From Barnesiella sp. (lineage in GTDB: Bacteria > Bacteroidota > Bacteroidia > Bacteroidales > Muribaculaceae), in the NCBI GenBank assembly GCA_014800945.1, contig JAAVFD010000023.1, positions 1 to 64,000 on the forward strand: a stretch of 64,000 bases of DNA. Direction: 5' to 3'. The notes under the pieces were generated by a model. The model did not search any database. It saw only the letters and a program-made list of their open reading frames with translations, and was not told the origin of the DNA. How positions within the stretch are numbered: the first letter of the stretch is position 1; each line of letters starts with the position of its first letter. This document shows positions 9,547-17,984 of the stretch, one piece after another. A program made the translations under genes and the position numbers.

Positions 9547-10544
9547 GTGCAAAGGTTTCTGTCATTATATTAAATTGGAACGGAGAGAAACTCCTCAGAA
9601 GGTTTCTCCCTTCGGTAGTGAGATTCCTCCCGGAAAATGCCGAACTCGTTGTTGCGGATAACGGCAGCAGTGACACATCGAAGGAATATATAAAAAAGGA
9701 TTATCCTCAGGTAAAACTTGTGGAATTTGATAGAAACTATGGCTTCGCCGAGGGCTATAACAAAGCCATAGCCCAGATGACCACGCCATATTGTGTTTTA
9801 CTCAATTCTGATGTTGAGGCAAAAAGCGACTGGGTTACACCGTTGCTTGATTTCATGGAAAACCATCCGGAAACCGGGGCAGCGCAACCGAAGATTCTTT
9901 CGGTTGAGAATCCGGAAAAATTTGAATATGCCGGAGCGTGCGGAGGCTTTCTTGATAAGCATGGCTACCCTTACTGTCGCGGTAGAATTTTTGATACGGT
10001 AGAGGTTGACAACGGTCAATATGATTCACCGGTCAGTGTTTTCTGGGCAAGTGGAGCAGCATTGATGGTACGTACGGAAGTGTATAACCGGGCAGGGGGG
10101 CTTGATAAGGAATTTTTTGCCCACATGGAGGAGATAGACCTTTGTTGGCGCATAAGGTTACTTGGCTATGACATTGCGGTTGTTCCGCAGTCTCAGGTTT
10201 TTCACCTCGGTGGAGGTAGTCTTCCTGCAGAGAATCCTAAGAAAACATACCTCAATTTCAGAAACAATCTGCTGATGCTCCATAAAAACTCACCGGACAA
10301 TGTGCGTCGTTCCAGGTTGTTTGTCCGTCGGCTGCTTGACACTGTGGCTTGGGCTAAGTTTATTGTCACTCTTGACTTCAAAAATGCCTCGGCTATTGTT
10401 GGAGCACATCGCGATTTTGCTCAAATGCGCAAATTTTATACCGGACATCCTCAAAAAGATATACTTACTTCTTCCCCAAATAAACCGGTCAGCATCCTAT
10501 GGCAATATTTTATTCGTGGGAAAAAGAACTTTAATCGTATTTGA
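9543..10544 (+). CDS. Family 2 glycosyltransferase, rhamnosyltransferase-like
   Basis: 333 residues with a GT-A fold. The N-terminus VSVIILNWNGEKLL, the nucleotide-binding VVADNGSSD near 38, the Asp motif LLNSDVEA near 85, and a GG...F.HMEEIDLCWR acceptor/base motif near 190-202 are all present. It should transfer a sugar from a nucleotide donor to a surface glycan; donor and acceptor cannot be assigned. It overlaps mtaB by four bases and is followed by the helicase gene, so the three form an operon of unrelated functions. Confidence 0.88.
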   Translation: MSAKVSVIILNWNGEKLLRRFLPSVVRFLPENAELVVADNGSSDTSKEYIKKDYPQVKLVEFDRNYGFAEGYNKAIAQMTTPYCVLLNSDVEAKSDWVTPLLDFMENHPETGAAQPKILSVENPEKFEYAGACGGFLDKHGYPYCRGRIFDTVEVDNGQYDSPVSVFWASGAALMVRTEVYNRAGGLDKEFFAHMEEIDLCWRIRLLGYDIAVVPQSQVFHLGGGSLPAENPKKTYLNFRNNLLMLHKNSPDNVRRSRLFVRRLLDTVAWAKFIVTLDFKNASAIVGAHRDFAQMRKFYTGHPQKDILTSSPNKPVSILWQYFIRGKKNFNRI

Positions 10545-10558
10545 GGTTTTTATATTGT

Positions 10559-11869
10559 ATGAACGAAAAAGAAATACTCACTAATATATCGGAGCGTCTG
10601 GGCATAAAGACGCTTAAACCTATGCAGTTGGAAATTGCAGCTTCGCAATCCGATTTGATAAGGCTCGCAGCTCCAACCGGCTCCGGCAAGACAATAGCAT
10701 TTGTTATCAACCTTCTGAAATACATTGCCCCGCAGGGTAAAGGTGTGCAGAGTGTGATAATAGCTCCTTCACGCGAACTTGTCCTCCAGATTGCCGCTGT
10801 AGTAAAAGCTGCTGCATCGGGCTATAAGGTCGTGGCTTTTTATGGAGGGCATAAAATGGAGGATGAAAAGAAATCACTGAATCCTCTGCCGGATATTATT
10901 GTAGCCACACCGGGAAGACTCCTTGATCATATAAACCGGGGTTTTCTGTCGCTTGCCTCTGCAAAGTCGCTGGTTCTGGATGAGTACGATAAGTGTGTGG
11001 AACTTGGTTTTGAGGTGGATATGAAGCGCATAGTGAGAAAAATGACCTCATTGCGCCGAATTATTCTCACATCGGCTACTATTGCATCGCAGCTACCGGA
11101 ATATTTGCCGCAAGCCGGATGGCAGCAACTTGATTTCAGCAATGGTCTGGATATTAAGCTCCAAAAGGTTCATGTTGAAAGTCCGGCACCGGACAAGGCT
11201 CAGACTCTTATCGACCTGCTTTGTGCCATGCCTCAAAAAAAATCAATGATATTTGTAAACCACCGCGAGAGTGCAGACCGATTATACAATTTCCTTAAAA
11301 AAGCTCATATCCCGGCGGTGCTTTATCATGGTGGACTTGAGCAACACGACAGGCAGATGGCTGTCAATCTGTTTGAAAACGGTACGGTAAACCTTCTTGT
11401 GGCTACAGATCTCGCAGCAAGAGGACTCGATATTGATGGTGTTGACTCCGTAATTCATTATCATTTGCCGCCTACTGCCGAAAACTGGGTGCACAGAAAC
11501 GGTAGGACTGCAAGAAATGGAGCCGAAGGTACCGTCTATATCATAACTTCCGATGCTGATTCCATCCCCGAATATGTGGAGTGGGACAGGGACTACAATC
11601 CTCCACTTACCGATAAATGTGATCTCTCTTCAGGCATTTCAACTATTCATTTCAGTGCCGGACGCAAGGAAAAGATATCAAAAGGCGACATTGTCGGATT
11701 CCTTATTGCCAATGCCGGATTGCGGTCTGAAGAGATTGGAAAGATAAATGTGTTTGATCATGAGGCGATTGCCGCTGTCCCTTCATCAAGATTAAAGGAG
11801 ATTTTAAGCAATGTTGAAGGGCAGAAGCTTAAAAATAAGAAAATTAAAATCACTGCTGTTCGTCCATGA
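10559..11869 (+). CDS. DEAD-box RNA helicase with DEYD motif
   Basis: About 436 residues. Walker A is APTGSGKT near 37-44, and the Walker B/motif II reads DEYD rather than DEAD near 142. Motif III is SAT and motif VI is HRNGRTARNG near 319. The two RecA-like lobes are complete and a C-terminal tail of about 85 residues ends in basic Lys-rich sequence. The ATG at 10559 is chosen over an in-frame TTG at 10541 because it begins with MNEKEIL and clears the upstream stop at 10544. An RNA-unwinding role in ribosome assembly or RNA turnover is inferred from family only. Confidence 0.88.
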   Translation: MNEKEILTNISERLGIKTLKPMQLEIAASQSDLIRLAAPTGSGKTIAFVINLLKYIAPQGKGVQSVIIAPSRELVLQIAAVVKAAASGYKVVAFYGGHKMEDEKKSLNPLPDIIVATPGRLLDHINRGFLSLASAKSLVLDEYDKCVELGFEVDMKRIVRKMTSLRRIILTSATIASQLPEYLPQAGWQQLDFSNGLDIKLQKVHVESPAPDKAQTLIDLLCAMPQKKSMIFVNHRESADRLYNFLKKAHIPAVLYHGGLEQHDRQMAVNLFENGTVNLLVATDLAARGLDIDGVDSVIHYHLPPTAENWVHRNGRTARNGAEGTVYIITSDADSIPEYVEWDRDYNPPLTDKCDLSSGISTIHFSAGRKEKISKGDIVGFLIANAGLRSEEIGKINVFDHEAIAAVPSSRLKEILSNVEGQKLKNKKIKITAVRP

Positions 11870-11947
11870 GAATTATCGCACATTTTACCATTTAGTGTGC
11901 CATAGGTTAACTATGTGTTAAATAATATGCTTCTATAAAAAAAAATG

Positions 11948-11955
11948 TAATTTTG
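11948..11955 (+). promoter_or_regulatory. -7 element TAATTTTG
   Basis: Fits TAnnTTTG about 60 bases before the first gene of the kor/vor operon. Confidence 0.55.
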
Positions 11956-12014
11956 CATTAGCAAAAAGAATCACAATAATTAAGTAAACTAACAATTAAA
12001 CGGTATAAACCGAT

Positions 12015-12248
12015 ATGGCTAAAGCTAAAGGAGCTGTTGATATTAACACTGAGCGATGCAAGGGCTGCGACCTTTGCGTGGTTGCTTGCCCTGTGCAGGT
12101 TCTCGAACTACAGCCCAAAGAGGTAAATAACCGTGGTTACCATTTTGCGTTTGCTTCAAATCCTCAGGCATGCATTGGATGTGCAGCGTGTGCAACTGTC
12201 TGCCCGGACGGCTGCATTACAGTGTACCGGCTTATGGCTGAAAGGTAG
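12015..12248 (+). CDS. korD: 2-oxoacid:ferredoxin oxidoreductase delta subunit (ferredoxin)
   Basis: 77 residues with two 4Fe-4S motifs, CKGCDLCVVACP and CIGCAACATVCP, followed by the typical short tail. It should carry electrons from the TPP-containing catalytic subunits to external ferredoxin. First gene of a four-gene set (delta-alpha-beta-gamma) with 31 bases to the next start. The complex oxidatively decarboxylates 2-oxoglutarate or branched 2-oxoacids to acyl-CoA; sequence alone does not decide between KorDABC and VorDBAC. Confidence 0.9.
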   Translation: MAKAKGAVDINTERCKGCDLCVVACPVQVLELQPKEVNNRGYHFAFASNPQACIGCAACATVCPDGCITVYRLMAER

Positions 12249-12279
12249 AAGATTTTACCGCAATACCCAAAATAAAAAA

Positions 12280-13365
12280 ATGGAAGAAGTTAAACTGATG
12301 AAAGGTAATGAGGCAATCGCCCACGCTGCTGTGAGATACGGTGTGGACGGTTACTTCGGCTACCCTATAACCCCGCAGAGCGAGGTGCTTGAAACACTTG
12401 AAGCGCTTATGCCATGGGAAACTACCGGAATGGTCGTTCTTCAGGCGGAGAGTGAAGTTGCAGCTATCAACATGGTATATGGCGGTGCATCAACCGGCAA
12501 AGCGGTAATGACATCTTCATCAAGCCCCGGTGTGAGCCTAATGCAGGAGGGCTTGTCCTACATCGCTGCCGGTGAACTCCCTGCTCTTGTTGTGAATGTT
12601 ATGAGAGGAGGTCCCGGACTCGGAACTATCCATCCTTCACAGGCTGATTACTTTCAGGCTACCAAGGGAGGAGGTCATGGCGACTATCATTTTATTGTTC
12701 TCGCGCCTGCTACAGTGCAGGAAATGGCAGACTTTGTCGGACTCGGATTTGACCTTGCGTTCAAGTATCGCACTCCCGTTATGATGCTTGCCGATGGTAT
12801 TGTAGGGCAGATGATGGAAAAAGTTGTGCTGCCTCCGGCACGTCCAAGACGCACGGAGCAGGAAATTGCCGAACAGTGCCCCTGGGCTGTGACAGGACGT
12901 CCTGAATGGAGAAAGCCAAACGTGCTTACTACTCTTGAGCTTGACAGCTACAAGATGGAGGAGAACAACCACCGCTATCAGCAAACCTATGACCTGATTA
13001 AGCGGAATGAGGTTAGATACAAGGAGTACTACACTGACGATGCTGAATATCTCATGGTGGCTTTTGGGTCTATTGCCCGAATATGCCTCAAAGCTATAGA
13101 AGATGCACGTGAGCGGGGCATCAAAATCGGTCTTATCAGACCCGTTACCCTCTGGCCGTTTCCGGACGAGGTTATTTCTGAACTCAGCAAAAAAGTCAAG
13201 GGTATTCTCGTTGTTGAGCTGAATGCAGGGCAGATGATTGAGGATGTTCGCATGGCTGCCAAAGACAGAATACCGGTGTATCATTTCGGCAGACTCGGAG
13301 GCATTGTGCCCAATCCTCAGGAAGTGATTGATGCCTTTGAATCTCGCTTTCTCAAATCCAAATAA
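12280..13365 (+). CDS. korA: 2-oxoacid:ferredoxin oxidoreductase alpha subunit
   Basis: 361 residues starting MEEVKLMKGNEAIAHAA, the usual N-terminus of this subunit. It carries the pyrimidine-binding domain with GYPITPQSE near 28-36 and the AESEVAAINMVYGGA region near 53-70, and ends with a transketolase C-terminal-like domain. The open frame extends upstream to 12133 but that part overlaps korD in another frame and is not used. The gene sits between korD and korB, six bases before korB. Confidence 0.93.
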   Translation: MEEVKLMKGNEAIAHAAVRYGVDGYFGYPITPQSEVLETLEALMPWETTGMVVLQAESEVAAINMVYGGASTGKAVMTSSSSPGVSLMQEGLSYIAAGELPALVVNVMRGGPGLGTIHPSQADYFQATKGGGHGDYHFIVLAPATVQEMADFVGLGFDLAFKYRTPVMMLADGIVGQMMEKVVLPPARPRRTEQEIAEQCPWAVTGRPEWRKPNVLTTLELDSYKMEENNHRYQQTYDLIKRNEVRYKEYYTDDAEYLMVAFGSIARICLKAIEDARERGIKIGLIRPVTLWPFPDEVISELSKKVKGILVVELNAGQMIEDVRMAAKDRIPVYHFGRLGGIVPNPQEVIDAFESRFLKSK

Positions 13366-13371
13366 ATAAAG

Positions 13372-14136
13372 ATGGAGAATAACGATTATATTAAGCGTCC
13401 CGAAAACTTGGTTTATGCCAAACCGAGGCTTCTGAACGACAATAATATGCACTATTGCCCCGGATGTAGCCACGGTGTGGTTCACCGTCTTGTGGCTGAG
13501 ATTATCGAGGAAATGGGAATGGAGCATACCACCATAGGCATAGCACCTGTAGGTTGCGCTGTATTTGCTTATAATTATATTGATATTGACTGGATTGAGG
13601 CGGCTCACGGTCGTGCTCCGGCGGTTGCAACAGCAGTAAAGCGCCTGAATCCCGACCGTCTCGTTTTCACATATCAGGGCGATGGTGACCTCGCGGCTAT
13701 CGGTACGGCTGAAACCATTCATGCTGCTAACCGAGGTGAAAACATCACAATAATTTTTATCAATAACGGTATCTATGGCATGACCGGTGGACAGATGGCG
13801 CCTACCACTCTTGAAGGAATGGCTACATCTACAACACCTTATGGCAGAAGAGTGGATTTGAACGGATACCCGTTGAAAATCACAGAGATTCTCGCTCAGT
13901 TGCCGGGCACTTGCTATGTTACCCGTCAGAGTGTTCACACTCCCGCAAGTGTACGGAAAACAAAACAGGCTATCCGCAAGGCGTTTGAAAACAGTCTTGC
14001 CGGAAAAGGCACCTCTGTGGTGGAAGTTGTGAGCACTTGCAATAGCGGTTGGAAAATGTCTCCCGCAAAAGCTAACGACTGGATGGTGGAGAATATGTTC
14101 CCGGCTTATCCTCCGGGCGACCTTAAAAACGAATAA
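13372..14136 (+). CDS. korB: 2-oxoacid:ferredoxin oxidoreductase beta subunit (TPP-binding)
   Basis: 254 residues. It binds thiamine pyrophosphate through the GDGD...N motif ([11 protein letters not shown] near 100, then [13 protein letters not shown] near 128) and carries the CPGCSHG motif near residue 26, which is typical of 2-oxoglutarate/2-ketoisovalerate forms. It works with the alpha, gamma and delta subunits in cytoplasmic anaerobic 2-oxoacid oxidation. The next start is two bases after the stop. Confidence 0.93.
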   Translation: MENNDYIKRPENLVYAKPRLLNDNNMHYCPGCSHGVVHRLVAEIIEEMGMEHTTIGIAPVGCAVFAYNYIDIDWIEAAHGRAPAVATAVKRLNPDRLVFTYQGDGDLAAIGTAETIHAANRGENITIIFINNGIYGMTGGQMAPTTLEGMATSTTPYGRRVDLNGYPLKITEILAQLPGTCYVTRQSVHTPASVRKTKQAIRKAFENSLAGKGTSVVEVVSTCNSGWKMSPAKANDWMVENMFPAYPPGDLKNE

Positions 14137-14138
14137 TT

Positions 14139-14675
14139 ATGAAAGAAGAGATAATTATTGCCGGTTTCGGAGGGCAGGGTGTGCTTTCTATGGGAAAGAT
14201 ACTTGCCTATGCGGCTCTTACCGATAATCTTGAAGTCACATGGATGCCCTCATACGGTCCTGAGCAGCGAGGCGGCACTGCTAATGTAACAGTTATTCTC
14301 AGTGACAGTCAGATAAGTTCACCGGTGCTTGACACATTTGACACTGCGGTTATTCTCAATCAGCAGAGTCTTGATAAATTTGAAAGCAAGGTAAAGCCCG
14401 GAGGCACACTCATATATGATTCATACGGTATTCATCGCCCGCCTCAGCGCTCGGATATTAATATCTACCGGGTGGATGCTATGGAAGCTACCTTTGACAT
14501 GAAGAATGCCAAGACATATAATATGATTGTGCTTGGCGCGTTGCTGAAAATTCGACCCGTTGTGCCGGTGGAAAGCGTTATGGAAGGCTTGAAAAAAGTG
14601 CTGCCGGTACGTCATCATAACTTGCTTGATCTCAATAGGCAGGCTATTATGAAGGGTATGGAACTTGTGAAATAG
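14139..14675 (+). CDS. korC: 2-oxoacid:acceptor oxidoreductase gamma subunit
   Basis: 178 residues with the signature [15 protein letters not shown] at the N-terminus and [15 protein letters not shown] near 38-52, both characteristic of the gamma subunit/domain that helps bind CoA. Last gene of the operon. A separate promoter lies between it and the ferredoxin gene. Confidence 0.93.
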   Translation: MKEEIIIAGFGGQGVLSMGKILAYAALTDNLEVTWMPSYGPEQRGGTANVTVILSDSQISSPVLDTFDTAVILNQQSLDKFESKVKPGGTLIYDSYGIHRPPQRSDINIYRVDAMEATFDMKNAKTYNMIVLGALLKIRPVVPVESVMEGLKKVLPVRHHNLLDLNRQAIMKGMELVK

Positions 14676-14722
14676 CGGCAAAAAAAAGTTTGTCGAAGTG
14701 TTGCAGGTTCACATATTATTTC

Positions 14723-14730
14723 TACTTTTG
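14723..14730 (+). promoter_or_regulatory. -7 element TACTTTTG
   Basis: Fits TAnnTTTG and lies 48 bases before the small ferredoxin gene. Confidence 0.55.
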
Positions 14731-14778
14731 CATCGTATTAATACTATATTCGTATAACTAAATTATCCAATTGCAATT

Positions 14779-14946
14779 ATGGCATACGTTATTTCTGACA
14801 AATGCGTCGCTTGCGGCACCTGTCTTCCTGTTTGTCCCGTTGAAGCTATTTCTGAAGGCGACATCTACCACATCGATCCCGATACTTGCATCGAGTGCGG
14901 TTCTTGCGCTGAAGTTTGCCCCAGCGAAGCTATCTTCCCGGGTTAA
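14779..14946 (+). CDS. Small 2[4Fe-4S] ferredoxin
   Basis: 55 residues read directly from the DNA, beginning MAYVISDKCVACGTC and ending AIFPG. Two clostridial-type motifs are complete (CVACGTCLPVCP and CIECGSCAEVCP), giving eight cysteines for two 4Fe-4S clusters. Length and layout are those of clostridial-type ferredoxins. It is a plausible electron acceptor for the adjacent oxidoreductase complex, but it has its own promoter and terminator and so can be expressed independently. Confidence 0.93.
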   Translation: MAYVISDKCVACGTCLPVCPVEAISEGDIYHIDPDTCIECGSCAEVCPSEAIFPG

Positions 14947-14971
14947 TACTGCAGGAAAATAAAATCATCAC

Positions 14972-15009
14972 AGAGGTTATGCTCCACTTGTGGGTATAAC
15001 CTCTTTTTT
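14972..15009 (+). terminator. Intrinsic terminator after ferredoxin
   Basis: The stem AGAGGTTAT/ATAACCTCT is followed by a T-run, 26 bases after the ferredoxin stop. Confidence 0.85.
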
Positions 15010-15011
15010 AT

Positions 15012-15019
15012 TATCTTTG
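15012..15019 (+). promoter_or_regulatory. -7 element TATCTTTG
   Basis: Fits TAnnTTTG and lies 27 bases before the fucosidase start, directly behind the ferredoxin terminator. Confidence 0.55.
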
Positions 15020-15046
15020 TGGGTACAATACTAATCATCTGTATCC

Positions 15047-17221
15047 ATGAATAAATTTTATGTCTCGGTAATCGGATTGCTATGCGCAATGCCGGCTTTG
15101 GCGCAGCAGGACACTATTCCGTTTGCAAACACCATCAAGATAAATCCGGAGGACACGCCGGAAGTTATAATCGCTAAGGCGGCTCATGTAATTCCATCAC
15201 GCAATCAGCTGGAGGGTATTGACCGTGAGTTTATTGCGTTCGTTCATTTCGGACCGAACACTTTCAGCAAAATGGAGTGGGGCACAGGCTTTGAGGATCC
15301 GGCTCTTTTTAACCCCACGGGGCTGGATACCGACCAGTGGGTCAAGGCTATGAAAGACGCCGGCATGAAAATGATTATCCTCACGGTTAAGCACCATGAC
15401 GGCTATGTGCTCTGGCAGAGCAGATACACCCGGCACGGCATTATGTCGTCACCCTTTATGAATGGTCAGGGCGATATTCTCAAATCTCTCTCTGAGTCAG
15501 CGCATAAGTACGGCATGAAGCTGGGCGTTTACCTGTCGCCGGCAGATTTGTACCAGATAGAAAATAAGGATGGTCTTTACGGCAACCTCAGTGCAAAATC
15601 ACAGCGCACGATTCCGCGGCCGGTAGAGTGCAGACCATTTGAAAACAAAACCACATTTGAATTTGTGGTGGACGACTACAACGAGTATTTTCTCAACCAG
15701 TTGTTTGAAATTCTTACCGAGTACGGCCCCATTGACGAAGTATGGTTTGACGGGGCTCATCCGAAGCGCAAAGGTGGACAGACCTATGACTATGCCTCCT
15801 GGAAGAAACTCATCCACACTGTTGCTCCCAATGCAGTGGTGTTTGGTCGCGAGGATGTGAGATGGTGCGGAAACGAAGCGGGAAATACCAGAGATACCGA
15901 ATGGAATATTGTCCCTTATATGGCAGACCCTGATACTATGGGCAAGTTCGGTGACCTTACCGCGCAGGATCTTGGCTCCCGCCTCAGGCTTATGGACGCC
16001 AAATACCTTCATTATCAGTATCCGGAAACCGACACATCTATTAGGGAGGGATGGTTTTACAGAGACAATAATACACAGCGTGTCCGCAGCGCCGATGAGG
16101 TCTATGATATTTATGAGCGTGCTGTCGGAGGCAATTCTGTACTCCTTCTCAATATTCCCCCCGCTCAGAACGGTGAGCTTGATTCTATTGATGTAAGCGT
16201 TTTGAAGGAGGTTGGCAGACGAATTAGAGCTACTTATGATGCAGATCTGTTTGCAGGAGCAAAGATTGAGTCGGCAATTAATCCCGGTGACGGATTCCCT
16301 GTTTACACAGTCACTCTACCTCAGGCTGTTACGGTGAACAGGGTTGTACTCAAGGAACCGATAGACAAGAGTGGGGAGAGAGTGGAGGAACACACTCTTG
16401 AAGCTAAGATAAACGGTGAGTGGCAGCCTATTGCTAAAGCAACCAATATCGGGCACAAGCGCATTCTCCGTTTTCCCGACATCACTGCAAGTGAGTTCAG
16501 AATCAGGATAGGGGCATCGCGACTACACCCGGAACTGTCTGTTATTTCAGGACATTATTACAAAGCCGGGGCACCTCAGCTTGAAAGCAACCGTAATGCC
16601 GACGGCATAGTTAGAATAAACCATAAGAGCTCTGAATTCAACTGGCATAGAGCACCCAAATCGGTATCTGCGGCAATGTTCAATCCATATAAGGTGCACT
16701 ATACCCTTGATGGTTCTAATCCCGATGCCGCAAGCCCGGTGTTCCCGGACTCGATGCTTGTTGAAGGAAAGACACTCAAAGCTGTGGCTATACTTGAAGA
16801 TGGCACTGCCGGAGCGGTTATGGAAGATAAAATAGGTTATGCCAAGGGCCGTTTCCGCTCAACGGCAAAAGGTGATGAAGCCTTTGACAACAAAGTGGGT
16901 ACTGCATGGATTGCTTCTGACACCGAACAGGCACTCGTTATTAATCTCGGTTCCAAACTACCGGTAGGAGCTATTGTTTACACACCGATACCTTCTGCTA
17001 AGGGAGCTGTTTCAAAGGCTCGGATTGAAGTGAGCAATAACGGTAAAAAATTCAGCAAAGTTGCTGAATGGAATCTCGGCAACCTCACTAATGATCCAAC
17101 TCCACGCTTATTTGTTCTGCCTAAGGAAGTAAAAACCAAATACATAAGGATTGTGCCGGTAGCTACAGCAGATTCAAACCCGGCTGTAATCTCAGAAATA
17201 GACATCCTACCCTCCCTCTGA
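15047..17221 (+). CDS. GH29 alpha-L-fucosidase with C-terminal beta domains
   Basis: 724 residues. The signal peptide spans about 1-19 (PALAQ cleavage). The GH29 barrel covers about 30-395. FGPNTFSKMEWGTG near 65-78 lies in the substrate pocket, and the likely nucleophile is the Asp of VWFDGAHP near 235. A chitobiase-like domain with YTLDGSNPD near 560 and an F5/8-type discoidin domain near 600-720 follow, and probably bind carbohydrate. It should release L-fucose from host or dietary glycans in the periplasm or at the surface. It is a single gene without SusC/D neighbours, so it is not part of a classical utilisation locus here. Confidence 0.9.
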   Translation: MNKFYVSVIGLLCAMPALAQQDTIPFANTIKINPEDTPEVIIAKAAHVIPSRNQLEGIDREFIAFVHFGPNTFSKMEWGTGFEDPALFNPTGLDTDQWVKAMKDAGMKMIILTVKHHDGYVLWQSRYTRHGIMSSPFMNGQGDILKSLSESAHKYGMKLGVYLSPADLYQIENKDGLYGNLSAKSQRTIPRPVECRPFENKTTFEFVVDDYNEYFLNQLFEILTEYGPIDEVWFDGAHPKRKGGQTYDYASWKKLIHTVAPNAVVFGREDVRWCGNEAGNTRDTEWNIVPYMADPDTMGKFGDLTAQDLGSRLRLMDAKYLHYQYPETDTSIREGWFYRDNNTQRVRSADEVYDIYERAVGGNSVLLLNIPPAQNGELDSIDVSVLKEVGRRIRATYDADLFAGAKIESAINPGDGFPVYTVTLPQAVTVNRVVLKEPIDKSGERVEEHTLEAKINGEWQPIAKATNIGHKRILRFPDITASEFRIRIGASRLHPELSVISGHYYKAGAPQLESNRNADGIVRINHKSSEFNWHRAPKSVSAAMFNPYKVHYTLDGSNPDAASPVFPDSMLVEGKTLKAVAILEDGTAGAVMEDKIGYAKGRFRSTAKGDEAFDNKVGTAWIASDTEQALVINLGSKLPVGAIVYTPIPSAKGAVSKARIEVSNNGKKFSKVAEWNLGNLTNDPTPRLFVLPKEVKTKYIRIVPVATADSNPAVISEIDILPSL

Positions 17222-17286
17222 CCCCTTTTCCTCGGCGGCAGAGCCGTGAAGGTAAGAGTGAAATGATGCGCATCGGAGATGCGCTC

Positions 17287-17343
17287 GTTGTTGAAAACCC
17301 CATACGATGACGCATAGCGTCGAGTATGGGGTTTTCAACAACC
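17287..17343. repeat. Long perfect hairpin
   Basis: GTTGTTGAAAACCCCATAC pairs over 19 bases with the strand ending at 17343. An inner GACGC/GCGTC stem extends it. It could terminate the fucosidase transcript, but it lacks a U-run and looks more like a repeat-derived structure. Confidence 0.75.
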
Positions 17344-17382
17344 GAGGCTAATAGAAGCCATGTCCGATGATGCCTCGTAGGT

Positions 17383-17472
17383 AAGCCCTCCGGGCTTGTA
17401 AATTAGACGCGCCGGTAGAGCGCGTCCCTCTCCGATTCCTCGGAATTTTCCGAATCCTCCGATTTTTCCGAC
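17383..17472. repeat. 90-base interspersed repeat, copy 1
   Basis: Aligns without gaps to 21901-21990, with six differences by eye. It begins with the near-palindromic AAGCCCTCCGGGCTTG, contains a GACGCGC/GCGCGTC stem, and ends in TCCGA-rich sequence. The stem changes between copies keep pairing through G-U pairs. Confidence 0.85.
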
Positions 17473-17524
17473 AATGGCGCTCTCCGGCGCACATTCCTGG
17501 TCTTTTGAATCTAATGGTGAAGTT

Positions 17525-17541
17525 CAAGCCCGGAGGGCTTG
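17525..17541. repeat. Inverted partner of repeat end
   Basis: CAAGCCCGGAGGGCTTG is the reverse complement of the first bases of the repeat at 17383-17398. The two arms bracket about 160 bases. Confidence 0.65.
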
Positions 17542-17593
17542 AACTCCTATTTCATTCCCAGACAGATTTTTGTCTGATTATCTAAAAAATACC

Positions 17594-17601
17594 TATCTTT
17601 G
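17594..17601 (+). promoter_or_regulatory. Promoter of RNA copy A
   Basis: TATCTTTG -7 element with a TTTG -33 element at 17569-17572, 21 bases apart. Transcription should start near 17607. Confidence 0.65.
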
Positions 17602-17606
17602 CATTG

Positions 17607-17900
17607 TCCTTATCCACCTCACGCCGTAAAGGGAGGGGTGGCAGGAGGATAACATAATAAAAAGCGTTATTGGCGCTTGGTTTCTGACTATCTGAAACTT
17701 CGCAACTTTCAAATTCCTGTCAGGCGACCTTGCAACGATGATGCTCATGGGTGTGAATAATACCACTGTGTCATGCTGCGCGAGCTGGGTGGCGTCATTG
17801 GTTGTCATACGGCGTGAGGTCTCGTTGCTCGTTCCGACAGGTAAGGTAATGCGAAGACCTCGATTCGTGGAGCGGGCAACAATCGGCTTCACGCTTCTGC
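17607..17900 (+). ncRNA. Structured RNA family, copy A
   Basis: Member of the four-copy structured RNA family seen in this window. A 5' hairpin pairs CCACC (from 17614) with GGTGG (to 17641). The closing long-range helix pairs AAGCGT 17662-17667 with ACGCTT 17891-17896. A first internal hairpin pairs CTGAC with GTCAG. A later hairpin has stem GAGGTCT 17816-17822 with AGACCTC 17855-17861. Its loop strand GCTCGTTCC 17827-17835 can pair with GGAGCGGGC 17869-17877 as a pseudoknot. Sequence is strongly diverged from B and C but the order of elements is kept. It ends about 85 bases before the start of an unknown protein gene. Function unknown. Confidence 0.7.
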
Positions 17901-17984
17901 GTTTATACCGGCAGTTTTTGCATTGATATCTCTCAGGAAGTCAGGAGGTAATAGTATGATAAACCAATAATTATTTATTAAATC

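Larger units (their letters stand above)
17222..17590. other. Repeat-rich intergenic region
   Basis: Contains no gene. It holds a GCGCATC/GATGCGC-type small palindrome near 17269-17285, a large perfect hairpin at 17287-17343, and a 90-base interspersed repeat at 17383-17472. A second arm (17525-17541) is the reverse complement of the repeat's 5' end, giving the region a MITE-like or REP-like look. Confidence 0.6.

Noticed and set aside
12133-12279. N-terminal extension of the korA frame
   Set aside because: It overlaps korD in another frame, and the standard korA N-terminus begins at 12280.
12637-13938. Long antisense open frame (433 codons) over korA and korB
   Set aside because: It is the mirror of two well-supported genes and the peptide resembles no family.
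17593-17926. Short open frames on both strands inside RNA copy A
   Set aside because: They coincide with paired RNA segments, and the peptides (Arg/Thr-rich, mixed) look like non-coding translation.
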